This document shows, one piece after another, positions 32,865 through 41,877 of a DNA stretch of 64,000 nucleotides (within the stretch, counting starts at the first letter, position 1; the number at the start of each line of letters is the position of its first letter). Under the pieces are notes generated by a model, which was given only the letters and a program-made list of their open reading frames with translations, searched no databases and was not told where the DNA came from. Made by a program: the position numbers and the translations under genes. This stretch comes from an uncultured Lachnospiraceae bacterium. Lineage in GTDB: Bacteria > Bacillota > Clostridia > Lachnospirales > Lachnospiraceae. The stretch covers positions 1 to 64,000 of the forward strand of contig CANAPP010000003.1 in assembly GCA_947363565.1 (NCBI GenBank). Direction: 5' to 3'.

Positions 32865-34069
32865 TATTAGTTATATTGGTGCTGATGTTTTCCGGGGGAA
32901 TGGCGCTTTTGGCTGCGGACTTTGTACAGTCCAGAAAACCGCTTGAAGGCGGGTTGTTAAGGAATTCATATGGCTTCGGTCAGAGAACAGAGGAACTTGA
33001 GGTTTCCGTAGGGGAGAGTGACAGAGAGAAAATAGAGGTACAGGTGTCTGAAAGGGAGTATTCGGGGCGGGAAGCACAGCAGATGTTTAAACGGTGCACT
33101 GCGCAGATGGCCAAGCTCATACTTGGACGAAATGAGAGTTTTGACCATATTGAATCGGATATGAATCTGCTCACGGGAATTGACGGAGTTCCGGTGGAGA
33201 TATCGTGGGAGCTGGATCGTTATGATGTAATGAATGTGTACGGGGAGATTCAAGAGGAGGAACTTACAAAGGAAGGTACATTAGTGACACTTAAGGGTAC
33301 ATTGACCTATAGTGAAAATCCGGAGGAACAAGCGCTTTATGAATGTGCGGTAATGGTATTTCCGAAGACATTAGGAGCAGCAGAACAGCAGGCGGCAGAT
33401 ATCGCAGAGACGATTGCGAAGGAGGACGAGCGGTCACAGACGGAAAGAGAGCTTGTATTGCCAAAAGAGATAGGTGGTAAACCACTGCTATTCTTTGAAG
33501 TGATGGACAGCCGGGGAGCTGTGCTGATGGCTATGGCTGTGCTGATAGCAGTGCTGCTTCTGGCACTTGATAAACAGAACCAGGAGGATGAACGGCAAAA
33601 AAAGCAGGCACAGATGCAGATCGACTATCCCGGGATCATCAGTAAGCTTACTCTGCTTCTGGGTGCAGGAATGACAGTAAAAAGGGCATGGAGAAAGATT
33701 GCTATGGATTATGAGGAAGAAAGACCCATCTGGGGAATCCGATATGCTTATGAGGAGATGAGACAGACCTGTAACGAGATGGACAGCGGAATCACGGAGG
33801 CAGAAAGTTATGAGAGGTTCGGCACAAGATGCGGCCAGCAGGCATATGTGAAGCTTGGGGCGCTGTTGTCGCAGAACCTTCGCAAAGGGACAAAGGGAAT
33901 GAATCAGATATTACAGACAGAGGCCGCGCAGTCTTTTGAAGAGAGAAAGGCGAGGGCAAAAAGGCTTGGAGAGGAAGCCGGGACAAAGCTTTTAGTACCG
34001 ATGTTTTTTATGCTGGCAGTAGTGCTTGTCATAGTAATCGTACCGGCTTTTATGTCCGTGCAGATGTAG
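32801..34069 (+). CDS. tadC: Tad platform protein TadC-like, with N-terminal extension
   Basis: 422 residues, overlapping tadB by 64 bases. A first membrane segment lies at about 22-42. A soluble extracytoplasmic region follows (about 45-225), which is unusual for TadC, then a second segment at about 232-252, a GspF-like domain ('YPGIISKLTLLLGAGMTVKRAWRKIA' in parts, 'KLGALLSQNLRKGTKGM') and a terminal segment at 395-418. The C-terminal half is clear TadC. The extension is common in Firmicute Tad loci as far as I know. The start is set by the first ATG. Confidence 0.8.
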   Translation: MSFGLPGRIRDWRKAGKNRGLILVILVLMFSGGMALLAADFVQSRKPLEGGLLRNSYGFGQRTEELEVSVGESDREKIEVQVSEREYSGREAQQMFKRCTAQMAKLILGRNESFDHIESDMNLLTGIDGVPVEISWELDRYDVMNVYGEIQEEELTKEGTLVTLKGTLTYSENPEEQALYECAVMVFPKTLGAAEQQAADIAETIAKEDERSQTERELVLPKEIGGKPLLFFEVMDSRGAVLMAMAVLIAVLLLALDKQNQEDERQKKQAQMQIDYPGIISKLTLLLGAGMTVKRAWRKIAMDYEEERPIWGIRYAYEEMRQTCNEMDSGITEAESYERFGTRCGQQAYVKLGALLSQNLRKGTKGMNQILQTEAAQSFEERKARAKRLGEEAGTKLLVPMFFMLAVVLVIVIVPAFMSVQM

Positions 34070-34123
34070 ATGATTACGTACTGCGGGATTAAAAAATCAG
34101 TTAAAAATCAGGGAGGATAATAT

Positions 34124-34312
34124 ATGTGGAAAATTTGGTGTTTAAAAAACAGGGTAAGGGAAGTTTTGACAGAGAACAAAGGGGTAGGGGTTGTAGAGGT
34201 TATTTTGATTCTGGTTGTTCTGATCGGTCTTGTCATTATCTTTAAATCGCAGCTTACCAGTCTGGTGCAGGATATTTTCAAGAAAATAACAAGTGAAAGC
34301 TCGGGAATCTAG
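34124..34312 (+). CDS. flp: Flp-type type IVb pilin
   Basis: 62 residues, with a GGGAGG site. A short basic N terminus and a 'GVGVVEVILILVVLIGLVIIF' hydrophobic helix, with a Glu at the fifth position after the presumed cleavage Gly, fit a Flp1-like prepilin. This is the major pilus subunit, cleaved by the prepilin peptidase encoded at 36676. Confidence 0.8.
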   Translation: MWKIWCLKNRVREVLTENKGVGVVEVILILVVLIGLVIIFKSQLTSLVQDIFKKITSESSGI

Positions 34313-34315
34313 GGT

Positions 34316-35680
34316 ATGAAAAAGGGAGAGGTTACCGCGTTCCTAAGTCTTATTTTTATCCTGCTTGTGGCATTTATCGGAGGGATTATGGAGAGCGCTT
34401 CTGTCCAGATGGCGAAGAATTACCGCCGGACAGATATGAATCGGGCGATGGAAGCTGTCTTTGCTGAATACCAAAAAGAATTATTAGAAGAATATGATAT
34501 CTTTTCGCTAGATGGAACATATGAAAGTGGAAAATATGCGGAAAAGATGATTAAACAGCGATTGGCGTTTTTTGGAGCGGGCAGTATGGAAAACCGTATT
34601 CGGAAAATACAGTTTTTAACGGATAACGGGGCTGAGGCATTCTATGAGCAGGTGGAATATTTTATGCAGCATAAATATGGAAAGAATCATCTAAAGGACA
34701 AACTGCCAATGGCAGATACGTGGAAAGACCGGGAGGAAAAGATTGAAAGTTTTAAAGAAAAAAGCCGAAAAAAAGCGGCGGAATTAGAAGGTCTTTTGAG
34801 GGAAGCAAGGGGTGAACTGCCCGGTCAGGACAATCCGATCGCCTATGTATCGCAGCTTAAAAGCCGGCCGCTTTTGGAGCTGGTTATGCCGGGGAACAGA
34901 CGCGAATCCAATATGAAGCTTAATTTAAACGAGACCCTGGCAATAAGAAGCAAAAACAGAGGATATGGTAATTTTACGAGCACTGCGGCAGGCGGGGGAA
35001 GATTGTCATGGCTGGTGTTCGGAGAATATCTGCTGGAACATTTTTCTACGGCGGTAGATACGGGAATGAAAGGGGTATTGGATTATGAGTTAGAATATAT
35101 ATATGCTGGAAAGGGAAGTGACAGGGAGAACCTTGAGGAAGTTGCAAAGAAGCTGCTGGCGATGAGATTCGCATCTAATTATCGTTTTTTGCAGAGCAGT
35201 TCATCAAAGCGTCTGGAGGCTGAGGAATTAGCGGAAGCTTTGTGTGCCCAGGCAGAACTTACGGAACTTGCGGGAGTGTCGGCACAGGTTATCTTAAGTT
35301 CGTGGGCGTATGGAGAGTCAGTCGTTGATCTGCGGGCACTCCTTAATGGCAGCAGGGTGCCGCTTGCAAAGACTGAGGAAAGCTGGCAGTTGTCCATTTC
35401 AGGGCTGATGAAGCTGGGCGAGGGCGGTAATATAAATGACGGGCGCGACTGCAAAGACGGACTGCCTTATGAGGAGTATCTGAGAATGCTTCTTTTTCAG
35501 GAAAAGAGAGAAAGAGTCGGTATGCGTACACTGGATGTAATTGAACAGAATTTAAGAAAGGTGCACGGAGCAAAATTTTTTAAGGCTGACTGCTGTATCA
35601 GTAAGATAGAAATAAAAAGTACAGTTCGGCTGCGCCGGGAAATTACCTATCGTTTTCAGACCTATTACGGTTACAACTAA
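34316..35680 (+). CDS. DUF5702 protein of the Tad locus
   Basis: 454 residues, starting three bases after the pilin stop. There is one N-terminal membrane helix (about 7-27), then a long extracytoplasmic region. The start 'EVTAFLSLIFILLVAFIGGIMESA' and the body are typical of DUF5702, which is found in Firmicute Tad loci and is likely a minor pseudopilin-associated or surface protein. Function is not established. Confidence 0.75.
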   Translation: MKKGEVTAFLSLIFILLVAFIGGIMESASVQMAKNYRRTDMNRAMEAVFAEYQKELLEEYDIFSLDGTYESGKYAEKMIKQRLAFFGAGSMENRIRKIQFLTDNGAEAFYEQVEYFMQHKYGKNHLKDKLPMADTWKDREEKIESFKEKSRKKAAELEGLLREARGELPGQDNPIAYVSQLKSRPLLELVMPGNRRESNMKLNLNETLAIRSKNRGYGNFTSTAAGGGRLSWLVFGEYLLEHFSTAVDTGMKGVLDYELEYIYAGKGSDRENLEEVAKKLLAMRFASNYRFLQSSSSKRLEAEELAEALCAQAELTELAGVSAQVILSSWAYGESVVDLRALLNGSRVPLAKTEESWQLSISGLMKLGEGGNINDGRDCKDGLPYEEYLRMLLFQEKRERVGMRTLDVIEQNLRKVHGAKFFKADCCISKIEIKSTVRLRREITYRFQTYYGYN

Positions 35681-35710
35681 CAAAATCACAGGAGAAGGAG
35701 GTGAAGGCAG

Positions 35711-36604
35711 ATGCCCTCTTGGAGTTCTAAAACTCTTTTTATAATCAAAAATTTAAACATCCCCAAGAAATTCTATGAAGAAAGGAGAACGATTCGTTTG
35801 ATGTTCAATGGTATACTCCCCACACGAAATACCAGTCTCATATGCTTTAAGAGGGCATCTGCCTTCACCTCCAAAAAAGGAAGCATTACCGTGGAGGCAG
35901 CTATGGCAGTTCCGCTTTTTTTCTTAGCGGTAGTTTGCCTGATGTATCTGATGGAGATAATGTCCGTTCAAACTGCCGTCCGATCAGGACTTCAATACGC
36001 AGGAAAGAATGCAGCACAGGATGCGTGTATGTCGGTGGTGCTCTCGCCTTCGGCGGTGAAAGCAGATGTGGTCAATGCTATCGGTGTAGAACGTTTGCAG
36101 CGCAGTATTGTGGCGGGCGGAAGCGGCGGGATTGACTGCAGTTCTTCCAGAATATCGCCCCGTACGGGGATTGGGGAGCTGTCAGCAAAATATAAGATGC
36201 GGATTCCTGTACCGTTATTTCGTATCGCGATGCTGTCTTTTGAAGATAAGATGCAGATAAAAGTATGGAATGGATACGAAAAGGCGGACTTTGGAGTAAA
36301 GGACGAGGGGATTGTGTATGTGACGGAGACAGGGATTGTCTATCATCGTAATTACCACTGTACGCATCTAGAACTGTCTATTCGTATGGTGCAGCCAGGA
36401 GAAGTAGAAGATCTTCGGAATAAAAACGGCGGAAAGTATCACGCATGTGAGCGCTGCGGCGGGAAAGGGGGAGGTGTCTATATCACAGATACCGGAGACC
36501 GCTATCATAGTTCTTTGTCGTGCAGCGGGCTTAAACGGACAGTTTATGCAGTCCCCCTTTCTGAAGCGGCAGGGAAACGGGCATGTTCAAAGTGCAGCAG
36601 GTGA
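35711..36604 (+). CDS. TadE-like pseudopilin with C-terminal Cys-repeat domain
   Basis: 297 residues from ATG 35711 (AGGAGGTG upstream); ATG 35801 is a second possible start with its own site. A TadE-type prepilin segment lies at about 55-85 ('GSITVEAAMAVPLFFLAVV' with the key Glu). The C-terminal 100 residues hold two tandem copies of a motif: V-Y-x-T-x-T-G, Y-H, one Cys, then a C-x-x-C about 30 residues on. Those cysteines probably bind metal. TadE proteins are minor pilins needed for assembly; the Cys domain is an unusual addition. Confidence 0.75.
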   Translation: MPSWSSKTLFIIKNLNIPKKFYEERRTIRLMFNGILPTRNTSLICFKRASAFTSKKGSITVEAAMAVPLFFLAVVCLMYLMEIMSVQTAVRSGLQYAGKNAAQDACMSVVLSPSAVKADVVNAIGVERLQRSIVAGGSGGIDCSSSRISPRTGIGELSAKYKMRIPVPLFRIAMLSFEDKMQIKVWNGYEKADFGVKDEGIVYVTETGIVYHRNYHCTHLELSIRMVQPGEVEDLRNKNGGKYHACERCGGKGGGVYITDTGDRYHSSLSCSGLKRTVYAVPLSEAAGKRACSKCSR

Positions 36605-36675
36605 ATATTGCGGCAGCAGTTGGATGCCTTGGGTTGAACGGTCAGAGAAAAAGAAGATAAGAAGGGAGAAAGGCA

Positions 36676-37119
36676 GTGGGAGCAGGGCAGGTAATAAGCC
36701 AGATAGTCTGTCTGGGAGTGTTGATTATTGTATCGGTATTAGATATAAAATATCGGAAAATACCGATGAGGATGTTGGCGGTAATGATTATCGGAGCAGT
36801 TATTTACCAAGGTTTGTGCGGCAGGGAAGATGCCGTACTGATTGCCGGCGGGATTGCGGTTGGGGTTGTATTTCTGTTTATAAGCAGAGTGACGAAAGAA
36901 GGTATGGGGTACGGAGACAGTCTGGGAATATTGGGATTAGGGATATTTCTTGGGTTATGGAAGCTGGTGGAGGTTCTTGCGATGGCATTTTTTATGCTGG
37001 CACTGTTCGGTGCTCTGGTATTGGCAGTAAAAAAGATGTCCAGGAAATGCGCGCTGCCGTTTTATCCGTTTCTTGCAGTGGCTTATGCAGTCTGGACGGT
37101 AGGGGAGTTAAAAATATAG
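36676..37119 (+). CDS. Prepilin peptidase (TadV/CpaA, A24 family)
   Basis: 147 residues from GTG 36676 after AAGGGAG. Four to five hydrophobic segments. The two catalytic aspartates of A24 peptidases are visible: Asp23 in 'DIKYRKIP' and Asp81 in 'GYGD'. It processes the pilin and TadE-type prepilins in this operon. The size is typical of the short TadV type. Confidence 0.88.
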   Translation: MGAGQVISQIVCLGVLIIVSVLDIKYRKIPMRMLAVMIIGAVIYQGLCGREDAVLIAGGIAVGVVFLFISRVTKEGMGYGDSLGILGLGIFLGLWKLVEVLAMAFFMLALFGALVLAVKKMSRKCALPFYPFLAVAYAVWTVGELKI

Positions 37120-37138
37120 AGAAGCAGGGGTAGCAAGT

Positions 37139-37567
37139 ATGCATGTACGTAAAAATCTTAAGGGAAGTATGACCGTTGAGCTGTCGTTCCTTATGCCGAT
37201 TATTTTGCTGCTGATTATGAGCAGTATATTGGCGGCATTTTATTTCCATGATAAAAATGTACTGGCTGGAGCAGCGTACGAGACGGCTGTTGTGGGAAGC
37301 ACAAAAATCAGGGAAAAGGATAAGGTGACGGGGGGAGAGTTAGAAGCATTGTTTAGGGAACGTGCAGGCAGAAAGTGTATTCTGTTTGCGGAAAGCAGTG
37401 TACGAGCCAGTGTGGGAAAAAGAGAGATCCGTATAAGGGTAACTGCATATAAAGGGCGCTTCAGAATGTCAGCCGATAAAAAAGCAGCAATTACGGAGCC
37501 GGAAAAATATATCCGGGATATCCGAAAAGCAAAGGAGAGAGCAGATGGAACGAAAGATTACCATTGA
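37139..37567 (+). CDS. TadE-like pseudopilin
   Basis: 142 residues. The N terminus 'KGSMTVELSFLMPIILLLIM' has the TadE prepilin signature with Glu after the cleavage Gly-Ser-Met. An extracytoplasmic domain follows ('AAYETAVVGS', 'VRASVGKREIRIRVTAYKGRF'). It overlaps the next gene by 23 bases. It is a minor pilin of the Tad system. Confidence 0.8.
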   Translation: MHVRKNLKGSMTVELSFLMPIILLLIMSSILAAFYFHDKNVLAGAAYETAVVGSTKIREKDKVTGGELEALFRERAGRKCILFAESSVRASVGKREIRIRVTAYKGRFRMSADKKAAITEPEKYIRDIRKAKERADGTKDYH

Positions 37568-38358
37568 GGAAGCATCAATTTACCGTGAAGATTACCAGAT
37601 GAAGATGCTTATGACTAATGAAATAGAAGGGATACTGTCAGTAAAAGGAAGGGGGGATTGACGGTGCATCCTATTATGATTACAATGTCAGCGGAAAGGT
37701 TTCCATGCAGGCGATGTATGAAAAGAATAAGATCAGCGGGGAGGAGTTGAAAATATTTTTGCGTCAGCTATTAGCTGTAATAGGTGAAACAGAAAAATAT
37801 TTGCTTAATATCCACTGTATCCTGATGCGGCCGGAGTATATATTTTACGAAGACGGAAAATATTATTTTTGCTATTACCCTAAGGCGAAAAAGGAGCTGT
37901 GGGAGGAGATCCACAATCTGACAGAATATTTTGTAAAACAGGCGGATTATGAGGACAAGGAATGCGTGCGCATTGTATTTATTCTTCACAAAGAGACTAT
38001 GACGGAGAATTACAGCCTGGAAAAAATTATTAAAGAGTGTATGAAAAAAGAGAAACAAGAGAGTCAGGATGAGATTGATGTAGGAATCAGGGTAGAAAAA
38101 CTGTATGACGAAGAAGAGGATAAAGATGAAGAAAACGCAGATCATGAGCCAGAGAGTAAGTATAAGAAAAATCCGGGACTGTATACTACAGATTATGACA
38201 GTCTGCAGCATGACTGGATAAAGAAGCAGCATCACGGAAGGCTCATTATGGAAGAGACAGAGAATATGTGGACTCCGGTGAAGCGCTTTCTTAACCGGCG
38301 TAAAAAGCCGAAATGGGGGGATTGGGACGGACTGTATATTGAGGAAGAAGAGCTGTGA
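37545..38358 (+). pseudogene. DUF6382 protein of the Tad locus, frameshifted in a G6 tract
   Basis: The gene starts at ATG 37545 (AAAGGAGA upstream) and reads 38 codons to TGA 37659-37661. Removing one G from the G6 run at 37651-37656 rejoins it to the long frame that runs to 38358, giving 'SVKGRGIDGASYYDY' across the joint and a 270-residue protein. The rest fits DUF6382 with an acidic linker and a basic tail. The FHA domain usual in this family is not present. It may be a true inactivation, a slipped-strand phase switch or a sequencing error. Confidence 0.75.
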
Positions 38359-38409
38359 GAGGGGGAAAGCAGGGCAGAGTATTCAAAGGATTTTTGGTTG
38401 CAGGTCTTT

Positions 38410-38439
38410 TTGAGGTATGTTATTATTACTTTGTATAAT
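38410..38439 (+). promoter_or_regulatory. Sigma-A-like promoter of the carboxypeptidase gene
   Basis: TTGAGG (38410-38415) and TATAAT (38434-38439) are 18 bases apart, upstream of the dacA-like ATG (38468), with a TGGAGG ribosome site in between. Confidence 0.5.
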
Positions 38440-38467
38440 ATAGTTTAATATTTTTGGAGGATAGAAT

Positions 38468-39997
38468 ATGATAAGGGGCTGCAAAAGAATAATGTCTACA
38501 GCACTGATATTTATGCTGTGTATGATTTTGGGAATGACAGCATATGCATCGAAGACAACGCAGTCTGGGAAAGAAGGGGCTAAAGAGAAGGAGTTAACTG
38601 AAGAAGAAAAAAGAATGCAGGAGGAGCTTGACAAGGCGTATAAGATTCCGACGGAATCTAATGATTGGGAGGGATGGGAAAAAGGCCCCGGGACATATGG
38701 AGAAGCGGCCATTGTCATGGAGGTTTCAACTGGAGCGATTCTCTATGCAAAAGATATAGATTCAAAGCAGTATCCGGCAAGTATTACCAAGGTTCTCACC
38801 GCACTGCTTGCGCTGGAGTATGGGGAGTTGTCAGATGAAGTGACATTTTCCCATGATAGTGTGGCTTTTTTACAGCCCGGAGATTCTACCATAGGGATGA
38901 AAGAAGGGAATGTTATTTCCATGGAGCAGGCGCTTCACGCGACGCTGCTTGCATCGGCTAATGAAGCTGCATATGCAGTGGGGGAGAATGTCGGATGGAA
39001 AGCGGGGTATGATTATAAATGGTTTATCGAGCAGATGAACGCGAAGGTACAGCAGCTTGGCGGTGTTAATTCTCATTTTGCCAATACGAACGGTCTGCAT
39101 GATGCCAATCATTATACATGTGCGAGAGACATGGCTCTGATAGGGAGAGAGCTTTTCCGGTATCCTGAATTTTTTAATATTGTCCAGACTCTGGATTATA
39201 AAATTCCGAAATCAAAGTTGGTGGAGGAGCATGTATTTTATCAGAAGGACAAGATGTTAAGGCCGGGAGACAGTAATTATTATAAATATGCGATTGGCGG
39301 CAAGACTGGCTTTACTTCGGATGCGCTGTCTACGCTGATCACGATGGCGGAAAAGGATGGGGTGCAGCTTGTATGTGTAGTGCTGCGTACTCACGGAAAA
39401 AATGTATATCCGGATACAACGAAACTGCTGAAGTATGGCTTTAAGAAATTTTCAAAGATAGATATATCAGGACTGGTGCAGTCAGATGATGTGGAGGAGG
39501 TCCTTCCTGGAGACAATTATGTGGTTGTACCGAAAGGAATTACGTTTGCTGATCTTGATATGGAGCTTATTCCAGATACGGAGTATGAAGATATGGCAAC
39601 GTTGACTTACACTTATTCCGGGAATTATGTCGGCTGTGCGAAGGTTAAGCTTAGTGGGGCTTATCGGAATGCCCATGCTGCGGAAACTGAAGATTCAGAA
39701 GAAAAGACTGAAAAAGAAGGAAAAGATAAAAAAGGGAAGAAAAAGATAAAAGAAAAGACAGGAGTCTTTAAGATCCCGGGAGTATCATTTCTGTGGGAAA
39801 GAGCGAAAATGTCTGAAAAAAGTAAACAAGACAAGATGATATTGGCAGGAGCATGTACACTTCTGACGGTGTTGATCATAGCATTCCTGGCAATGATTAT
39901 TCGATACCGAAGGCGTGTTCGACAGAAAGAGGAGAATGAAGATCAGGAAGAAGAAAAAAAGACAGGGGAAAGGGCGAGGTTTGAAGGCTATTTCTGA
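38468..39997 (+). CDS. D-alanyl-D-alanine carboxypeptidase (PBP5-type)
   Basis: 509 residues. Signal peptide at 1-27. The serine-peptidase triad is Ser105-x-x-Lys108 ('SITK'), Ser163-x-Asn165 ('SAN') and Lys279-Thr-Gly ('GKTGFT'). A PBP5-like C-terminal beta domain follows, then a Lys-rich linker (about 400-445) and a transmembrane helix at about 462-485 with a charged cytoplasmic tail, instead of the usual amphipathic anchor. It trims peptidoglycan pentapeptides outside the membrane. It abuts the rhomboid gene (2-base gap), suggesting co-transcription. Confidence 0.93.
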   Translation: MIRGCKRIMSTALIFMLCMILGMTAYASKTTQSGKEGAKEKELTEEEKRMQEELDKAYKIPTESNDWEGWEKGPGTYGEAAIVMEVSTGAILYAKDIDSKQYPASITKVLTALLALEYGELSDEVTFSHDSVAFLQPGDSTIGMKEGNVISMEQALHATLLASANEAAYAVGENVGWKAGYDYKWFIEQMNAKVQQLGGVNSHFANTNGLHDANHYTCARDMALIGRELFRYPEFFNIVQTLDYKIPKSKLVEEHVFYQKDKMLRPGDSNYYKYAIGGKTGFTSDALSTLITMAEKDGVQLVCVVLRTHGKNVYPDTTKLLKYGFKKFSKIDISGLVQSDDVEEVLPGDNYVVVPKGITFADLDMELIPDTEYEDMATLTYTYSGNYVGCAKVKLSGAYRNAHAAETEDSEEKTEKEGKDKKGKKKIKEKTGVFKIPGVSFLWERAKMSEKSKQDKMILAGACTLLTVLIIAFLAMIIRYRRRVRQKEENEDQEEEKKTGERARFEGYF

Positions 39998-39999
39998 TT

Positions 40000-40641
40000 A
40001 TGGAGAGACTGATCATGGAGAATAAGGGGAGACATCAGAAGAAAGCATTAAATATGACTGTGTTGCTGGTCTCTGTTAATGTAATTGTATTTTTAGTATT
40101 ATCTATGCAGGGGATGACCGAGGATGCGGAGTTCCTGCTTCATCACGGAGCGATGTATGTGCCTTATGTGGCAGAGGGCGGCGAGTTTTACCGTCTATTT
40201 ACCTGTATGTTTTTGCATTTTGGATTTGAACATCTGATGAATAATATGATTGTTTTGCTGATCATCGGATGGAATCTTGAATCGATCATTGGAAAGACGA
40301 GATTTCTGCTTATCTTTATGGCCAGTGGATTGTGTGGAAATATTGTATCTGCATTATGGGATATCTCTGCGGGAGAGTATGCTGTGTCGGCAGGAGCATC
40401 CGGAGCAGTATTTGGTCTGATTGGTGCACTTCTTTATGTGGCAATCTGCAATAGAGGGAATATTGGTGATATTTCTGGCAGGGGAATAGTTTTTATGATT
40501 GTAATTATGCTGTATTACGGTTTTGTTAATACAGGTGTGGACAATGCAGCCCACGTCGGCGGGCTGCTGTCAGGCTTTTTCTTTGCGGTGCTTTTATATC
40601 GGAAGCGTAAGAGTAAAAGTCGTCAGACGGTTTGGAACTGA
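40000..40641 (+). CDS. Rhomboid family intramembrane serine protease
   Basis: 213 residues with six hydrophobic segments. The catalytic Ser134 is in 'GASGAVFG' and His185 in 'HVGG'. The conserved 'HFGFEHLMNN' is at about 73-82. It cleaves membrane proteins within the bilayer; substrates are unknown. It follows the carboxypeptidase gene by two bases. Its last 48 bases overlap the 3' end of the convergent histidine kinase gene. Confidence 0.92.
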   Translation: MERLIMENKGRHQKKALNMTVLLVSVNVIVFLVLSMQGMTEDAEFLLHHGAMYVPYVAEGGEFYRLFTCMFLHFGFEHLMNNMIVLLIIGWNLESIIGKTRFLLIFMASGLCGNIVSALWDISAGEYAVSAGASGAVFGLIGALLYVAICNRGNIGDISGRGIVFMIVIMLYYGFVNTGVDNAAHVGGLLSGFFFAVLLYRKRKSKSRQTVWN

Positions 40642-41349
40642 CGTAACCGTGAGGGAACCTTTATGTGCCTTTGCGATACGGCTGGCGATAGCAAGACCGA
40701 GACCTGTCCCGCCTTTCTTATATGTAGTAAAAGGCTCGAAGATGTGCTCGAGCTGTTCTGCAGGGATGCCGCATCCATTATCAGAGATTTTTACACAAAC
40801 AAAAGATTTTTTGCGGTTATCATTTGGTAGCTCATATACTTCCAGATAAATTTTACGAACAGTATTTTCGCAGGATAATACCCCGTCTTGTGCATTGTGC
40901 AGGAGATTAAAAAGCACCTGTCGGAGTTTTATGGTATCACACTTGATGTCAGAAAGCTTATCTGGAATCCTGGAAGAAAAGTCAATGTCTGTATCTGCAA
41001 TGGATGCTGCAAAAGATAAGGAAGCTGTTCTGAAAAAAGATGCAGTATCTGTTGTGGTAAGATTTAACCGGTCGCTATTATTATAGGCTGACAGTTCTTC
41101 AAGTAAAAGATTGGTGTACTCTACATCTTTCATTAGCTGATGCCAGTATTTGAAAGTAGAAGTTTCGGGATGCTGTGAGGTGATGAGCTGTAAGGTACTG
41201 TAAATAAGTGTCAGCGGGTTGCGGATTTCATGGCTGATTGCACTAATCGTCATCTGGTGTGAATCGAGAAGACGTTGAAGAAGTTCTCGTTTTTCGGGAC
41301 TTTCTTCCATTATCTGCTGTAATTTGTCGAAATCTGTTTCTGAAAACAT
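40594..41349 (-). CDS. Soluble sensor histidine kinase
   Basis: 251 residues from ATG 41349; a longer GTG frame to 41385 has no ribosome site. There is no transmembrane segment or sensor domain. Dimerisation box 'ISHEIRNPL' with phospho-acceptor His40, N-box 'NLLHNAQDG', 'DNGCGIP' and 'GTGLGLAI' in the ATPase domain are all present. No response regulator is adjacent, so it is an orphan cytoplasmic kinase. Its 3' end overlaps the rhomboid gene tail to tail, so the two transcripts could interfere. Confidence 0.88.
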   Translation of the reverse strand: MFSETDFDKLQQIMEESPEKRELLQRLLDSHQMTISAISHEIRNPLTLIYSTLQLITSQHPETSTFKYWHQLMKDVEYTNLLLEELSAYNNSDRLNLTTTDTASFFRTASLSFAASIADTDIDFSSRIPDKLSDIKCDTIKLRQVLFNLLHNAQDGVLSCENTVRKIYLEVYELPNDNRKKSFVCVKISDNGCGIPAEQLEHIFEPFTTYKKGGTGLGLAIASRIAKAHKGSLTVTSVPNRLTTFTLTLPI

Positions 41350-41442
41350 AGTAACTACCGCCCTTCTTTTTAGAGAGTTTAGCACTGGCGGATAAAATAA
41401 TCAATCAAATTTTAGAAAGATTTTCTGGAAAAGGAGAGAAAT

Positions 41443-41847
41443 ATGAAAGACGACAATTGTATTTTCTGCAAACTTGCTAATGGAGAGATCCCGACAGCAA
41501 CACTTTATGAGGATGAGGATTTTCGGGTAATACTGGATGCAAATCCGGCTTCAAAGGGACATGCACTCATTATTCCGAAAGAGCATTATGCTAATCTGTA
41601 TGAGCTTGATGATACTCTTGCGGGTAAGGCAATGATTCTGGCGAAAAAGATGATTAACAGGCTGACAGACGTATTGGGCTGTGACGGATATAATCTGGTG
41701 CAGAATAATGGAGAGTGTGCGGGTCAGACGGTTTTCCATTTTCACCTTCATCTGATACCGCGGTATAAGGATGACGGAGTTGGGATTGGTTGGAAGTTAA
41801 ATGAATTAACGGAAGAGGACAGAGAAGACATACTGTCAAGATTGTAA
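41443..41847 (+). CDS. HIT family nucleotide hydrolase/transferase
   Basis: 134 residues. The histidine triad is H-F-H-L-H-L (His99, His101, His103), preceded by 'NNGECAGQTVFHF'. N-terminal Cys6 and Cys9 ('CIFCK') are the usual zinc pair. HIT proteins hydrolyse AMP-linked nucleotides such as AMP-lysine or Ap4A. It is a single gene with an AAAGGAG site, separated by 30 bases from the following sigma-factor gene. Confidence 0.92.
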   Translation: MKDDNCIFCKLANGEIPTATLYEDEDFRVILDANPASKGHALIIPKEHYANLYELDDTLAGKAMILAKKMINRLTDVLGCDGYNLVQNNGECAGQTVFHFHLHLIPRYKDDGVGIGWKLNELTEEDREDILSRL

Positions 41848-41877
41848 GACATTACAAATACTAATGAGGAAAGACTA

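Noticed and set aside
36447..37133. Long plus-strand frame across the prepilin peptidase gene
   Set aside because: It is an alternative frame of 36676-37119. The peptidase frame has the catalytic aspartates and membrane helices; this frame has none.
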